From: Benincasa hispida
Taxonomy: Eukaryota; Streptophyta; Magnoliopsida; Cucurbitales; Cucurbitaceae
Length of the DNA stretch: 64,000 bases
Assembly: GCF_009727055.1 (NCBI RefSeq)
Contig: NC_052359.1
Span: 66,024,548-66,088,547, forward strand
Direction of reading: 5' to 3'
Within the stretch, counting starts at the first letter, position 1. Each line of letters opens with the position of its first letter. A program made the translations under genes and the position numbers. Under the pieces are notes generated by a model. That model had not been told where the DNA came from. It saw nothing but the letters and a program-made list of their open reading frames with translations, and did not search any database. Below are positions 1 to 11,924 of this stretch, one piece after another.

Positions 1-945
1 AAATTGACAAGAGGAAGTTCAATTATATATGATATAATTGGACTGGTTAATTATATATGATATAATTGGCTAAATGTATGAGATACATAATTTTGGAGGA
101 AATTAGATATAAATATGATTTATATCAATTAGAGGAGAAAATACTATAGTAGATATATGATATCAAACTATAGGATATAAATAAAATATGATTATATTTA
201 TTAATTAAATTAATTGATTAATTATTTGATAATTAACCGATTGATCCACGTTCGGACGTGGGAAGTGGGGCTACAAAGGTTATGGTAACCGGTGGATTAA
301 AACAATGAAAATTGTTTTCATTTCATTCAATCGTGCATTCGTATTTGCCCGCGCCTAAAAGAATCCGTGAGAGCGATCGCGAGAGCCTATACGATAGAAG
401 CTCGTTCGTCTAAACGATCGTCTACCTCACGCATTCTTTAAACGATCGTATACATTTTTCCTAAACAATCGTTCAGTTTTTCCTACACGGTCATGTAACT
501 CTACTATACGATAAGCATTTCCGCTATATGATAGCAGAGTTTCATCTCCCAGCTGCTTACCGTCTACACGACCTCTTCTCCTCCGTCTTCTACCAAACTC
601 ACCAGAGCCCACTCTTTGGGTTTTTGATGCCGAGGATACCTTGGTTTCTCTTGTGGTGATGTCGTCCCCGCTGCATTGTTCATGTACGCTCTAATCATGT
701 TGTTGCAGTCGACATACTTGTCGGGTGCTGGCAGATCGGTGGGAGGTTTTCCGCTGTTGTGGGTTCATACATACGAAGAGAGTCTTCATCTGGTATGAAC
801 CTTTTTCCTTGAGTTTTATTGTATTCTAAGCATGCCGATAATGAGTTTTATATGCATAACTGTATGTATGGAATGTATGTCGTTTGTGTTTCGGTCACTG
901 TGAAATCAGAACAATTTAAGCTCGCTCATGGAACTCTCAGTATGA
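1..945 (+). mobile_element. Partial 5' LTR of decayed Copia element A
   Basis: The first ~300 bases match, with divergence, the reverse complement of 3840-4143 inside the Copia LTR at 3133-5205. Similarity fades but is still recognisable in the 540-700 and 915-945 parts. The window therefore opens inside a + strand LTR whose left half lies outside. The U5 part carries several copies of a degenerate motif built on cgatcgt and gtatacgat (360-560). No clear primer-binding site follows, so the right edge is approximate. Decay is strong compared with the LTR copies at 3133 and 6191. Confidence 0.6.
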
Positions 946-1214
946 GATTCTTCATGAGCAACTTTTGATCATCATCCATTAAACACTTGAACGGAGTCTT
1001 TGATCAACTATCGCATGCTTGTAGAAATTCTATCTAATTCACCTTTCCATGTTGGTTCCTAGGTAAGGGTGTTCCTTTTTTGTCAGTTTAAGTACCCCAG
1101 CCTAGACAGAACCCGCCTTAGACAAAAGGTCCCTTATAGATAGATTTAGTACAATTTTAATTTTTTATGTTAATCAATTTAATCCTATTAAACTGATTTA
1201 AAAGGATTGCTAAA
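946..1214. other. Decayed internal leader of element A
   Basis: No ORF and no recognisable primer site lie between the LTR remnant and the reverse-transcriptase remnant. Gag, protease and integrase regions of a Copia element would normally sit here and occupy several kilobases, so a large internal deletion is inferred. Confidence 0.4.
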
Positions 1215-2484
1215 ATGATACTCTTGTCCATAGCCACATTTTATGATTATGAGATATGGAAAATGGACGTCAAGACTGGCTTTCTTAATGATAATCTTGA
1301 GGAGACCATCTACGCGGCTCAACCAAAGGGGTTTATCATTCCAGATCAAGAGTAAAAATTTGCAAGCTTAATAGGTCCATTTATGAGCTGAAACAAGCGT
1401 CTAGATCGTGGAACATTACATTTGATAGTGCGATCAAATCATTTGGCTTTGATTAGAACGTTGATGAGCCTTGTATTTACGATAAGATCATCAACAGCTC
1501 AGTAGCTTTCCTGGTACTGTATGTGGATGATATCCTACTCATTAGGAATGATGTAGGGTTTCTGATTAACATTAAAAAGTGGCAAGCCGCTTAGTTTCAA
1601 ATGAAAGATTTGGGTGAGACACAGTATGTTCTAGGGATCCAGATTATTCGGGATCGTAATAACAAGAGGTTAGCCTTACCTCAGGCATCGTACATCGATC
1701 AAATGTTGATCAAGTATAGGATGCCGGATTCCAAAGGGGTTTATTACGCTTCAGGCATGGAATCGTATTATCTAAGGATCGGTATCCTAAGACACCTCAA
1801 GAGGTTGAGGAGATGAGATAGATTTCCTATGCTTCAGCTGTTAGAAGCTTAATGTATGCAATGTTGTGTACCAGACCTGACATTTACTATGCAGTAGGGA
1901 TTGTCAGTAGTTATTAGTCCAATCCAGGATTAGATCACTAGATGGCAGTCAAAACGATCCTCAAGTATCTTCGAAGAACGAGGGACTATATACTCGAGTA
2001 TGGAGATAAGGATTTTATCCTTATAGGATACACAGACTCCGATTTTCAGACTTATAGAGATTATCATAAATCGATATCAGGGTCAGTGTTCACTCTGAAT
2101 GGAGCGGTTGTAGTATGGCGAAGCATCAAGCAAGGAAATTCCTTATAGATTTGGAATACATAGTTGCTTGTGAAGCAGCTAAAAATGTTGTTTGGCTGAG
2201 GACATTCCTTATAGATTTGGAAGTTGTTCCAAATATGGATTTGTTGATCACTCTTTATTGTGATAACAGCAGGGCTGTGGAAAATTCGAAGGAACCTTAG
2301 AGTCATCGGAGAGGCAAGCATATCAAACGTTAATCGGGGAGATTGTGCATTGTGTGATGTGATAGTCTCAAAGATCGCGTTGAAGCACAACGTTCCTGAT
2401 CCGTCTATAAAGGCTCTCACGACTAAAGTGTTCGAGGGTCATCTGGAGAGTCTAGGTCAACGGGACATGCGGCATCTTGTCTAG
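1215..2484 (+). pseudogene. Copia pol remnant: reverse transcriptase and RNase H
   Basis: Translation in shifting + frames gives Ty1/Copia landmarks in order. WKMDVKTGFLND (first RT aspartate block) lies near 1257-1293, a degraded YVDDILLI catalytic block near 1521-1545, and MKDLGETQYVLGIQI near 1601-1645. The RNase H part runs from AVKTILKYLRRTRDY (1945) through GYTDSDFQTYRDYHKS (about 2028) to a block like ACEAAKNVVWLRTFL near 2172. Stops and frameshifts interrupt it repeatedly, for example near 1353, 1455 and 1816. It cannot make a working polymerase. The gene runs toward the LTR at 2600, as expected for a Copia pol. Confidence 0.9.
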
Positions 2485-2599
2485 GGCAAGTGGAAGATGA
2501 TACTAGAGTATAGACTATGCCCTTGTTTATTGTATATTATACTTGTATTTTTCATGTATTGTACATTAGTCTCCCGAGGCATTAGAACAAGTGAAAGAT

Positions 2600-2959
2600 T
2601 GTTGGGATTGGTATCCTAATTCTCCCGGAGTCTCGTAGTTTGTAAATTGTATACATTGTTAGGAATAAAATAAGAGTTATTTTATTTTACATTTACTCAT
2701 ATCCAATAAACAAAACTCTATGGTTATTATATGAAAACTTAAGCATGTGTATAACATATACAAGTGGATCATGTCTTAGGTGATAACCTAAAAAGGTCTG
2801 TAGTATAAAGATTAAGGAGGGATAACTGATATTGGTGACACTACGGATACGGCCCACTTTATAGAGGTTTACAAGTGTTGTGAACTACGACTGATGTTGA
2901 TCCTGAGCATTCATATGGAGACATACAAGCAGTGGTGTCTTATACAAATTAACACTTTG
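2600..2959 (+). mobile_element. Truncated 3' LTR of element A
   Basis: A sequence beginning TGTTGGGATTGG follows a purine-rich stretch (2590-2599). It matches the start of the LTRs at 3133-5205 and 6191-8922 (both read on the minus strand) for about 350 bases. Homology stops near 2959, where the interior of an oppositely oriented element begins. The LTR is thus cut to about one sixth of the ~2.07 kb family length. Confidence 0.8.
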
Positions 2960-3132
2960 TAATAAAAAAGAAAGCTTTAAATAGAGGCAATTAACTTGTA
3001 AATATTCATCAACACCATCCACAAATGCATTTAACACTTAAACGCAATGCAGAAAACCCACTACGATTGTAAAAGAAGTTCAAAACAAAAGTGAAATTTG
3101 AAATATTAGAACAACCTGACTCTGATACCAAT
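2960..3132 (-). mobile_element. Internal leader of Copia element B
   Basis: This short segment sits just 3' (minus strand) of the LTR and primer site of element B. It holds no ORF. It is all that remains of the element interior before the junction with element A. Confidence 0.6.
3120..3130 (-). promoter_or_regulatory. tRNA-iMet-type primer-binding site
   Basis: On the minus strand the 11 bases TGGTATCAGAG begin 3 bases after the LTR end. This is the standard plant Copia primer site complementary to the 3' end of initiator tRNA-Met. It fixes the orientation (minus) of element B and shows that 3133-5205 is its 5' LTR. Confidence 0.85.
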
Positions 3133-5205
3133 TAAAGGAAATCAGACACGAGGATTTCCATGAGCAGTGGAATGATCGTTCCAAATTCAATTCGAAATTG
3201 AACATAAACAATTACAGTACAAGAAACAAAAACTTACAGGTCATGTAACAATTAGAAATTATAACATGCTTCAAGATAATAAAGGGATCGAAAATACATA
3301 CCTTTGAAGACTCATTCTTCAAACTCCCTCAATCATGAACGCTCGTCCAGTCTCCAAAACAGAAATACACGAACGCTCGAACACAACGACCACAACACAA
3401 CATGATCAACAACAATCACCACACGAACAATGCGAACACACAACAAACGGCCTCCAAAACCTTGAACTCAGTCGAGTTGAGTGAGGACATCACCACAATG
3501 GTTACCTTGGTATTCTCGGTGTGAGAATCTAGAAGTTGTGGGCTCTGTATGGACTTGGTTAGAGGAAAAGGCTGGAGGAACAACAATCGTGTAGACGATT
3601 GAGCAAGTGGGAGATGAGAAGTGTCTATTGTATAGACGAATGCTCAATCGTGTAGAAGAAGGCAACCTATCGTATAGATAATGCCCTACGATAATATAGC
3701 TACGACCAGCCGAGTGAATAATCGTTTAATGACATTCCACAATCGTTTAGTCTCTCTATGAGGTATTGTTTAGTGAAACAATTTCACTTGACAGCATCTC
3801 CGTAAGTTCCTTTTCGAATCAAGCAACTCTTCTAAATTTAGGAAAACATTTTTCCTTTTATCTCACGGTTACCATAAAACTATCAATAACCTCCCACTCA
3901 ATTGGTTATTAGCGAAAAAGAGATTATTATCCAATAATTAATATTATTATAAATATACATGATAACCAACTTACCATATTATATTTATAACCTATAGTTT
4001 TAATATTTCATCTCATGAAACATATAAACCATAGTTCTTTTTCTATTTTATGGTACTTAATTTACATTAATCCTCCACTTGATGTATTTTATACATCACA
4101 TCAATTATATCATATATAATTGAATTTCCTCTTGTCAATTTGAACATTTCAAATCAACAAGAATTGATTCTCAAATTGAATCCATTGAGCTACCAAGGGG
4201 GCCTTATGGACTTGTAACTTGAAGCTCCAACGATTCGTGAATAACTGACTAAATTCTTTAGTCACGGGATCCACCATTCGTTAACTATCAGGCACTCCAT
4301 TAAAGACCAACAGTCGCACTCTCCTTACTATAGATATATTTTGTGTCCATATCAACCAATCAACAGTGCGATAACCCTTCACAGATCACTCGTAAGTACA
4401 GTTGGGCCAATTTACCGTTTTGCCCCTATAGTTACATCTAACTCCTTAAGTATCACTAATCCCTCTAATGAACATAAGTTATAGTCCTACCATGACTTAG
4501 TCCTCTCTTCCAAAGAAAAGCTGTGACCACTATGTTCAAGACTCAAAATCAGCCCTTAAGGGAGCAATCTATCTACTTACCCCTGCTTCGGGGAAGGAGT
4601 GAAGTCCATCTTGTGTAACTGAGTTCTTAGCTCCCCAATTAGACAAATCCCCAAAAAGGTAGGCTTGTTGAGTTGGCAATCTAGCCACTCTCACCCATAC
4701 TAATCAAATGGCCGCCCTCAAAGGCAGGAGTTCCCAAAACACTCAGGATTGAGGTCATGTCACCTATGATCGTTTAGGTGAGATGTAAGTCTAAAGTATC
4801 AACGACGTTATATATAGAGACGAATCATCTCGTGGTCCGATCTTATACAAACTCTTTGTATAGGACACCCCGCTCGCATGTCTGCACATGAATGGTCAGG
4901 ATCAACCATCTATAGTAGTTCAGAACACTTGCAAATCTCTACAAAGCGGGTCGTATTCGTAGTGTTATCAGGATCAGGTATCCCTCCTTAATCCTTATAC
5001 TACAGACCTTTTTAGGTTTTCGCTTAAGGCATGATCTACTTGTATATCTCATATACATGCTTAAGTTTTCATACAATAACCATGGAGCTTTGTTTATTGG
5101 ATATAAGTAAATGCAAAATAAAATAACTCATATTTTATTCATAACAATATGTACAATTTACAAACTATGAGACTCCGGGAGAATTAGGACACCAATCCCA
5201 AAACA
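3133..5205 (-). mobile_element. 5' LTR of Copia element B (2073 bp)
   Basis: Read on the minus strand it starts TGTTTTGGGATTGG at 5205 and ends at 3133, just before the primer site. Its length agrees with the solo LTR at 6191-8922 once the hAT insertion there is removed (about 2070 bp). The two copies are closely similar along most of their length. The interior and 3' LTR of this element are missing: beyond 2960 the sequence switches to element A. The right edge abuts Ulp1-like MULE sequence, so B inserted into that MULE. Confidence 0.85.
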
Positions 5206-6190
5206 ATCAAACCCTCATTTGCTTAATTTCAGGAATAGGGACCAAAGGGTTTTCAATTACAACTTTAGTGGGTGGCTCAATTTAGTTACATCTTGGCCTA
5301 CATTCTCTAAGGACGCTTGAGACTCGACTTTTTGATATTATGGACTCTTCAATCACGTACGTATTTTCTTTATTAACTAGCAATGATAAAGGTGGTTTTT
5401 GTCCTTTTCACCTCTTCATGTGAGAACTTCACTAGTTTTTTCATCTTAAGATGTTTTGGATGATCATTATTTTTCCACAATCATTTAAAATCATATTAGC
5501 TAGACAATCACTTAGTGAAATGAAATATGAGGAACATTGAAATACAAATCTCTATTTGTTGAACGATCCGCTTGATTTCATTCAGTTAGTGGCTCATGCG
5601 TTCACCCATCTGACGAACAATAGCCATCGAGTTTGCCAAATCCTTGCGATCATCAGATATTTCCCCTTTCAAGATCTTATAAGACCTTGAATGCTTGCAT
5701 CTTCTTGAGGATTTAGAATGCTTGTTTGAATAATCAACCTGACCCTTCTCACACATTATACATTGCACATCACATGTGTCTGGATGAGGAAATTAGGGGG
5801 AAGGTTGGTAATCTTGTGTTTGAACAGATCACTATGTTCCCCAGTCATCTCATCGTGATCAAATTCCCCAAATTCAATGTTTGAGGGGAGTTGGTCAAAG
5901 GAGTGTTGATCAGCTCCAAGATCAACATCACCACTTTTGGTGACATCCTTATAAATTAATCTTCTTGCTTGGATCACATCTGGTCTATTTTTTTTGTACC
6001 TCATCTCCTCTGTCGTCAGTATAGGTCTCGACATAACAATAATCTATATGTAAAAGATGATAACAAGTCGATTATAAATGGAAAATAGTTAATATATCAC
6101 CAGTCAGTTACACGATCACGTAGTTTAAGATATACGATCACAAAGTTTAAGATATACAATCACGTAGTTTAAGATATACGACCGTGTAGT
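5206..6190 (-). pseudogene. Middle part of an Ulp1-like gene of a decayed MULE (copy 1)
   Basis: Minus-strand ORFs at 6034-5756 and 5768-5586 encode acidic, hydrophilic linker-type sequence such as GDVDLGADQHSFDQ and KHSKSSRRCKHSRSYK, with no domain I recognise. I assign them to the Ulp1-like gene because they lie downstream, on the same strand and between LTR insertions, of the clear DUF1985-like segment at 11788-11584. The protease core is not in the window. It would lie left of 5206, where elements B and A sit. The functional assignment of this piece is inference from position. Confidence 0.45.
6080..6190. repeat. Tandem repeat, ~28-bp unit, at an LTR insertion site
   Basis: About four imperfect units of the form acgatcacgtagtttaagatat run up to 6190. 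After the solo LTR (6191-8922) related units resume at 8923-9055. The LTR inserted inside this array. Confidence 0.75.
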
Positions 6191-8922
6191 TGAAGGAAAT
6201 CGGACATGAGAATTTCCATGAGCAGCGGAAGGATCGTTCAAAATTTCATTCGTATTTAAATAACAATAATTACAATCATGAAACGGAAACATACAGGTAG
6301 AGATGTCCAATTTCCCCACGGGGACGGGGCCTCATTCCCGAACGGGGCAGGGATTCCCTAATTAGGTGGGGAATGGGGAAAAATTCCCCGTGAGCTAAAC
6401 GGGGACAGGGACGGGGAATGCATTCCCCGTCCTCTGCCCCGGCCCCGGCCCCGGCCCATTCCTCGTCCCTGCCCCAATTAACTTTTACATATTTATTTAG
6501 TATGTAATCTAATGTTATGTTATTATTATTATTATATAAATATTACATTTAAACTTCAAATTTGATTATTTTTGGGAAATATAATGAATATGTTTAAATT
6601 TAGATTGTATATGTAAATAATTTGACTTATATTTATTTCTTTCTACTAAAAAAAATTAATCAACTTTTTTAAGCCAAAAATTTGAGTAATTTATCTTTAA
6701 ATTCAAATTGTCATATCTAACCATAATAAATAATTTAGTGATAAAGTTAATTATTTAATTAAAATTTGCTCACATTAGTGATTTAAATTAATTGACTTTT
6801 TTTATTAAAAAAAGGTAACAGGAAAAAATTCCCCGCGGGGAATCCCGCCCTGATCCCCGTGGGGAATTTCACGGGATGGGAGTGAAATGGAGAGCGGGGA
6901 CGGGGATGGGGAATGGCATCCCCGGCCCCACCCCGCCTGTGGACATCTCTATATACAGCTATGCATACAACGAAATTACAGCATGCTTTTCTATAGATCA
7001 AGGGATAGAATTATACATACCTTTGAAGAATCATCTAGATCCCTCGATCACAAATGCTCAACCAACCAGCCAGACGACAACACACGAATGCTCGTACACC
7101 ACGACCGCAACACTGCACGATCACAACGATCTCCAAGATCACGAACACCAAGAATGACCTCCAAAAACCTCAACAATGTTGAGTTGAGTACGACACCACC
7201 ACAATGGCTATCTTAGTATTCTTGGTGTGAGAATCCAGAAGTGTGGGCTCTGTGTGGACTTGGTTAGAGGACGAGACCGGAGGAGAACAATCATGTAAAT
7301 GATTGAGCTAGTGGGAGATGCCAAATCTATTGTATAGACGATGTCTAATCATTTAGAAGAAGTTGCAAGATCGTTTAGTAAAAGCTTCATGATCGTTTAG
7401 CTAATCAGCCAGTTGAGTAAGTATCGTATAGAAATACTCCATGATCGTCTAGTCTCTTTTCAGCTGTCGTTTAGTAAATCTTATTCACTTGACAGCCACA
7501 CTGAGAACTTTTTGAGAATAGAAATCTCAATACAACAACCGCTAAATTTAGGAAAACATTTTTCCTTTTATCTCACGGTTACCATGAAACCACCAATAAC
7601 CTCCCACTCAATTGGATATTAGAGAAAAATAGATAATTATCCAATAATTAATATTATTATAAATATATATGATAACCAACTTACCATAGTATATTTATAA
7701 CCTATAGTTTTAATATTTCATCTCCTGAAACATATAAACCATAGCTCTTTTTCTATTTCATGGTCCTTAATATAAATCTCATTTACATTAATCCTCCACT
7801 CGATGTATCTCATACATCACACGATCATATCAAATATAATCAAATTACCTCTTGTCAATTTGAATATTTCAAATCAACACCAAGAACAGATTCTCAACTT
7901 GAATCTATTGAGCTACTAAGGGGACCTTATGGACCTGTAGTTCAAAGCTCCAACGGTACGTGAATAACTGACTAAATTCTTTAGTCACGGGATCCACCAT
8001 CCGTTAACTACCAGACATTCCACTAAAGACTGACAGTTGAACTCTCCTTACCATAGATATATTATGTGTCCATATCAACCAATCAACAGTGCAATAACCC
8101 TTCACAGATCGTCCATAAGTATAGTTGGGCCAATAACCATTATACTCCTGTAGTTACATTTAACTCCTTAAGTATCATTGATCCCTCTAATGAACATAAG
8201 TTATAGTCCTACTATGACTAAGTCCTCTTCCAAATAGAAGTTTTGGCCACTATATTCAAGCCCCAAAATCAGCCCTTAAGAGAGCAATCTATCTACTTAG
8301 CCCTGCTTCGGGGAAGGAGTGAATTCCATCTTGTGTAACTGAGTTCCCAGCTCTCAAATCAGACAAGTCCCCAAAAAGGTAGGCATGTTGAGTTGGCAAT
8401 TTGACCACTCTCACCCATACCAATCAAAGGACCGCCCTTAAAGACAGGAGTTCCCAAAACACTCAGGATTGAGTTCATGTCATGTATGGTCGTTTAGGTG
8501 AGATCTAGGTCTCTAGTATCAACGAAGTTATATACAGAGACGAATCATCTCGTGGTCCGGTCTTATACAAACTCTTTGTATAGGACACCCTCGCTCGCAT
8601 GTCTCCACATGAATGGTCAGGATCTACCATCTGTAATAGTTCACAACACTTGCAAACCTCTATAAAGCGGGACATATTCGTAGTGTCACCAGGTTCAGGT
8701 ATCCCTCCTTAATCCTTATACTACAGACCTATTTAGGTTATCACTTAAGGCATGATCCACTTATATATCTCATATAAATGCTTAAGTTTACATACAATAA
8801 CCATGGAACTTTGTTTATTGGATATGAATAAATGCCAGATAAAATAACTCTTATTTTATTCATAACGATATATATATTACAAACAACGAGACTCCGGAAG
8901 AATTAGGAGACCAATCCCAACA
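6191..8922 (-). mobile_element. Solo Copia LTR with perfect 5-bp target duplication
   Basis: On the minus strand the LTR begins TGTTGGGATTGG at 8922 and ends TTCCTTCA at 6191. The five bases GTAGT lie immediately outside both ends (6186-6190 and 8923-8927), so this is one complete LTR with a target site duplication. There is no primer site, coding region or second LTR, which is the signature of a solo LTR left by recombination between the two LTRs of a full element. The 2732-bp length includes a 654-bp hAT element plus its 8-bp duplication, giving a native length of about 2070 bp. Confidence 0.93.
6298..6951. mobile_element. Non-autonomous hAT element nested in the LTR
   Basis: Terminal inverted repeats TAGAGATGTCCA (6298) and TGGACATCTCTA (ending 6951) enclose 654 bp. 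Subterminal regions at both ends are dense in ggggac and cccgg blocks that could pair with each other, and the middle is AT-rich. Flanking octamers catacagg (6290-6297) and tatacagc (6952-6959) differ only at their end bases, consistent with an aged 8-bp hAT target duplication. No transposase ORF is present. The sister LTR at 3133-5205 lacks the insertion near 3240, which confirms the boundary. Confidence 0.9.
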
Positions 8923-9665
8923 GTAGTTAAACGTCAATGATCGCCTAGTTTAAGTTAGACGATCTTGTAATTAAATATAGATGATCATCCAGTTCAAGAT
9001 ATACGATTGTCCAATTTAGCTAAACGATCTCACATCTGAAGTTAAATGATCGTGTATATAGAAAAATATTCTTATTTTTTTGGGTCGGAAGCCATCCCTC
9101 TCTAACATCTTCCATGGTGGAGCTTGAGAACATGTCCACATCAGAATACGCAGGATTGCATTCTTGTTGACGTTGATAGCTATGAACTTACCAGATGAGG
9201 ACAATATCTCGTAAGCCCATACCTACACCACTAAATAGACAAACATTGTTAGTATACAACATAACAAATAAGTTGATATTGAAATCAATTGGAATAGTAC
9301 ATGCCTGGAATGCATATGAAAATCCCTTTATGCAATAAAATGTGACATGTTTGAGATTTGATCGTCTCATTAAATTGTGTGTCTACTTTTCCCCGCACAA
9401 AATGTTCTTCAAACTTTCCAATGTTCGTTAAATATGATCGAGGACCAGTCATAATGTCTAAAGATTTAAGTGTCATCAATGATCCCAAATGTCTTTAAAT
9501 AGAATTGGGTTTTCTCGTCTTTCTCCATCGCCAACACTTCTATGTATAATGCCAATGCAACCTGCACGACATCTTTCAAATGGAAACTCAACATCCTTGC
9601 AAAGAATTGGTTCGATATCTATCTTTGGTCCAGGGATGAGATGTTGTAGCCTTTCACTGCTGGTA
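8923..9665 (-). pseudogene. Ulp1-like MULE gene remnant, segment between two solo LTRs
   Basis: 8923-9055 continues the tandem array interrupted by the solo LTR. Minus-strand coding remnants follow: one across 9665-9489 that continues the reading frame of the 11788-11584 segment if the LTR at 9666-11583 is ignored, one at 9488-9285 (contains LDIMTGPRSYLTNIGKF), and one near 9220-9016 (contains WAYEILSSSGKF, then NVNKNAILRILMW). A similar VWTYEILSS block occurs in the second Ulp1-like copy near 52150. Stops separate the pieces. The gene is dead. Confidence 0.65.
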
Positions 9666-11583
9666 TGTTAGGTTGTATGTCCTAAAACTCGTGGCTTGTA
9701 AATATTAAACATATTATATTTGACATTAAAGTTTTTTTTTTAGATTATTTAGTAAAAATATTATTGAATATGTGAATTGCACCATTTTTACCCTAAATCC
9801 AATAAACTAAGAACCTCTGGCTATAACATGAATACTTAAACTTTATATGAAGACATAAAAGTGGTTCAAATTTGAGTATATAACCAAAGTAGTCTATGTA
9901 TAGGGATAAGATTGGGTATCTTAACCTGGGGACACTATAGATGCAATCCACTTTGTATTTGGTACAAATGATATGATCCTGAATAGTTCATGTGTAGATA
10001 TGTGAGGGGGGAAATCCTATGCAATGAGTTTGCATAAGATTGGATCACGAAATAGTCACTTTTACTTTATAACGCCATTTACCGATAAAACTGATTATTT
10101 CAATTCGATGACCTACGTAACTCGATCTTAATCCTAATCTAACTACAAACTCTTGTTTATTTGGGATTATCCTTTAATTTACATGGGTGAGAGTAACTCA
10201 ACATCGCCGACTTAAAAAGCCTCCATTTTTAAGGGTAAGACTGGGTAGATAGCTGGGGACATAGTCCTACAAGATGGAATCCGCTCCTACCCAATTTTAG
10301 GGATAATAAATAGGTTATTCTCTTAAGTGTTGACTCTAGGTCTCAAACAAGGAGTCCCGCTCTCTCATTGGCCTGAAAGGGACTTGGTTTGATGGTTGGA
10401 CCACAAACTAATTGTTCATTAGAGAATCAAATGGACTTAAGGAGCAAGATATAATTATAGGGGTAAAACGGTAATTTTGACCTAGTTGTAATTATGAAAA
10501 ATCTATTAATGATCAACTTACTAATCGTGGTTAAATCAAGTGGACAGAAATATATCTACAACGAGGAGATTGCAACTACTGGGCTTTAGTGGAGTGTCTC
10601 GATAGTTAACGAATATTAGTTAATTAGGTTAAAGAATTTAGCTGGTTAATCTCGAATCGTTGGTGCTCATGATTTATAGGTTCATTAGATACCTTTGCTA
10701 GCTCATAACGGACTAAATCTTAGGACGATGTGATGAGAGAATTTGAAACGTTCAAATTCAATTTGGGGAATTATTGTTAATTATATGCGATATAATTGAC
10801 GTTATCATAGTTAATTGTTGAATTAAACATTTAAGAGAGTTGAAAATATTAGAATGTGATTTAAATATTGTATACATGAATAGGGATTTATGATCGGGAT
10901 TGATGATTGATTATTAATTTAATATCATTGATTAAATTGTTTAATTAATTATTTATTTAAAATTAGTTATTATAATCAATTTTATTTTAAATTATTTTTA
11001 AAAATTATTTTTTATTTAAAATTATTTAAATGAATTGATTTTAATTAAAATTAATTTTCATTTAAAAATTGAATTTTAGAAATTCATATTGAAAATGAAA
11101 AATTTGGGTTAGTGGATTTATCCTACTTTCCCCACTATAATCACCACCTCAAAATCCACTTCATGCATGTTATTTGTTGTCAATTTGTAATGCAATTAGA
11201 TTTCATGTTAATCTTCTATAAATAGGAGAAAAATTGGCTAAAGATTCTTAATGCCATTTGAATTTTAAAAGAGAATTGTTCTTTATATGTTCTTCACTTA
11301 AAACTCTTTGTGACCTTTCAATTCCCTCCAAATTTTTCACATAATTGGATCACACAATCCGTTATAAGGTCGGAGAATAACGGAGAAGACTCTAGTGGAG
11401 GTCCATGAAGTATTCGTGATTAGATTCGTGCAATGGATTGGATCAATTTAAAGTTCTAAAAAGGTTCTATATTTTGAAACCATAATACTTTGTTATGAAC
11501 ATGCATGCTTTAATCCTAAAATTAATGTAGTTAGAATACTTAGAATCCCGATTGCTTTCGCATGCTTATAGTTAACTCTTACA
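9666..11583 (+). mobile_element. Solo LTR (1918 bp) with perfect 5-bp target duplication TGGTA
   Basis: The LTR begins TGTTAGGTTGTATG at 9666 and ends TTACA at 11583. TGGTA flanks both ends (9661-9665 and 11584-11588). There is no coding sequence or primer site inside. Its layout (start, the ccaataaac block, the tagggataagattggg block) is a diverged version of the LTR family at 6191, so both likely belong to related Copia lineages. A second member on the minus strand lies at 61134-62671. 10880-11100 is very AT-rich. Removing LTR plus one duplication restores continuity of the Ulp1-like reading frame. Confidence 0.92.
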
Positions 11584-11924
11584 TGGTATCCCTTTCCAAT
11601 ATTTTCTCGGTCGCCCACAACCCTCTAACCAAATTAAAATCATCTCGTATGAATGTTATCTTCTTCTCCATGATGCTGAAACTTACAACATCTAGATTCT
11701 TATTGGTGACCTCCCTTAAAATAAATGGTACACAAGCTGACCATTGAATATAAGGTTGACGTCCGACCAAAGCATGTTTTACGAACACACGCCCATTTGT
11801 GTTTCGGTTAACTTCTTCTTAATAAGTGCATTTATCTTGACAATGTGGACCAAACAAGATATGGTAGCAGGAAAATATTTTTCAGCTGGGACTGAATGCA
11901 CTATCTTAAATCTAGCAAACATAT
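11584..11924 (-). pseudogene. DUF1985-like N-terminal part of the Ulp1-like MULE gene (copy 1)
   Basis: The minus-strand frame starting at 11788 contains VPFILREVTNKN, then VVSFSIMEKKITF and FNLVRGLWA. The second copy has the same order at 52838-52600: HHMLLKEVKKSG, ISFFVRGKVVRF, FLLITGLWR. This pattern is typical of the DUF1985 region found upstream of Ulp1-like protease domains in plant proteins and MULEs. The frame is broken at 11584 by the solo LTR. The assignment rests on that pairwise resemblance and family knowledge. Confidence 0.65.
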
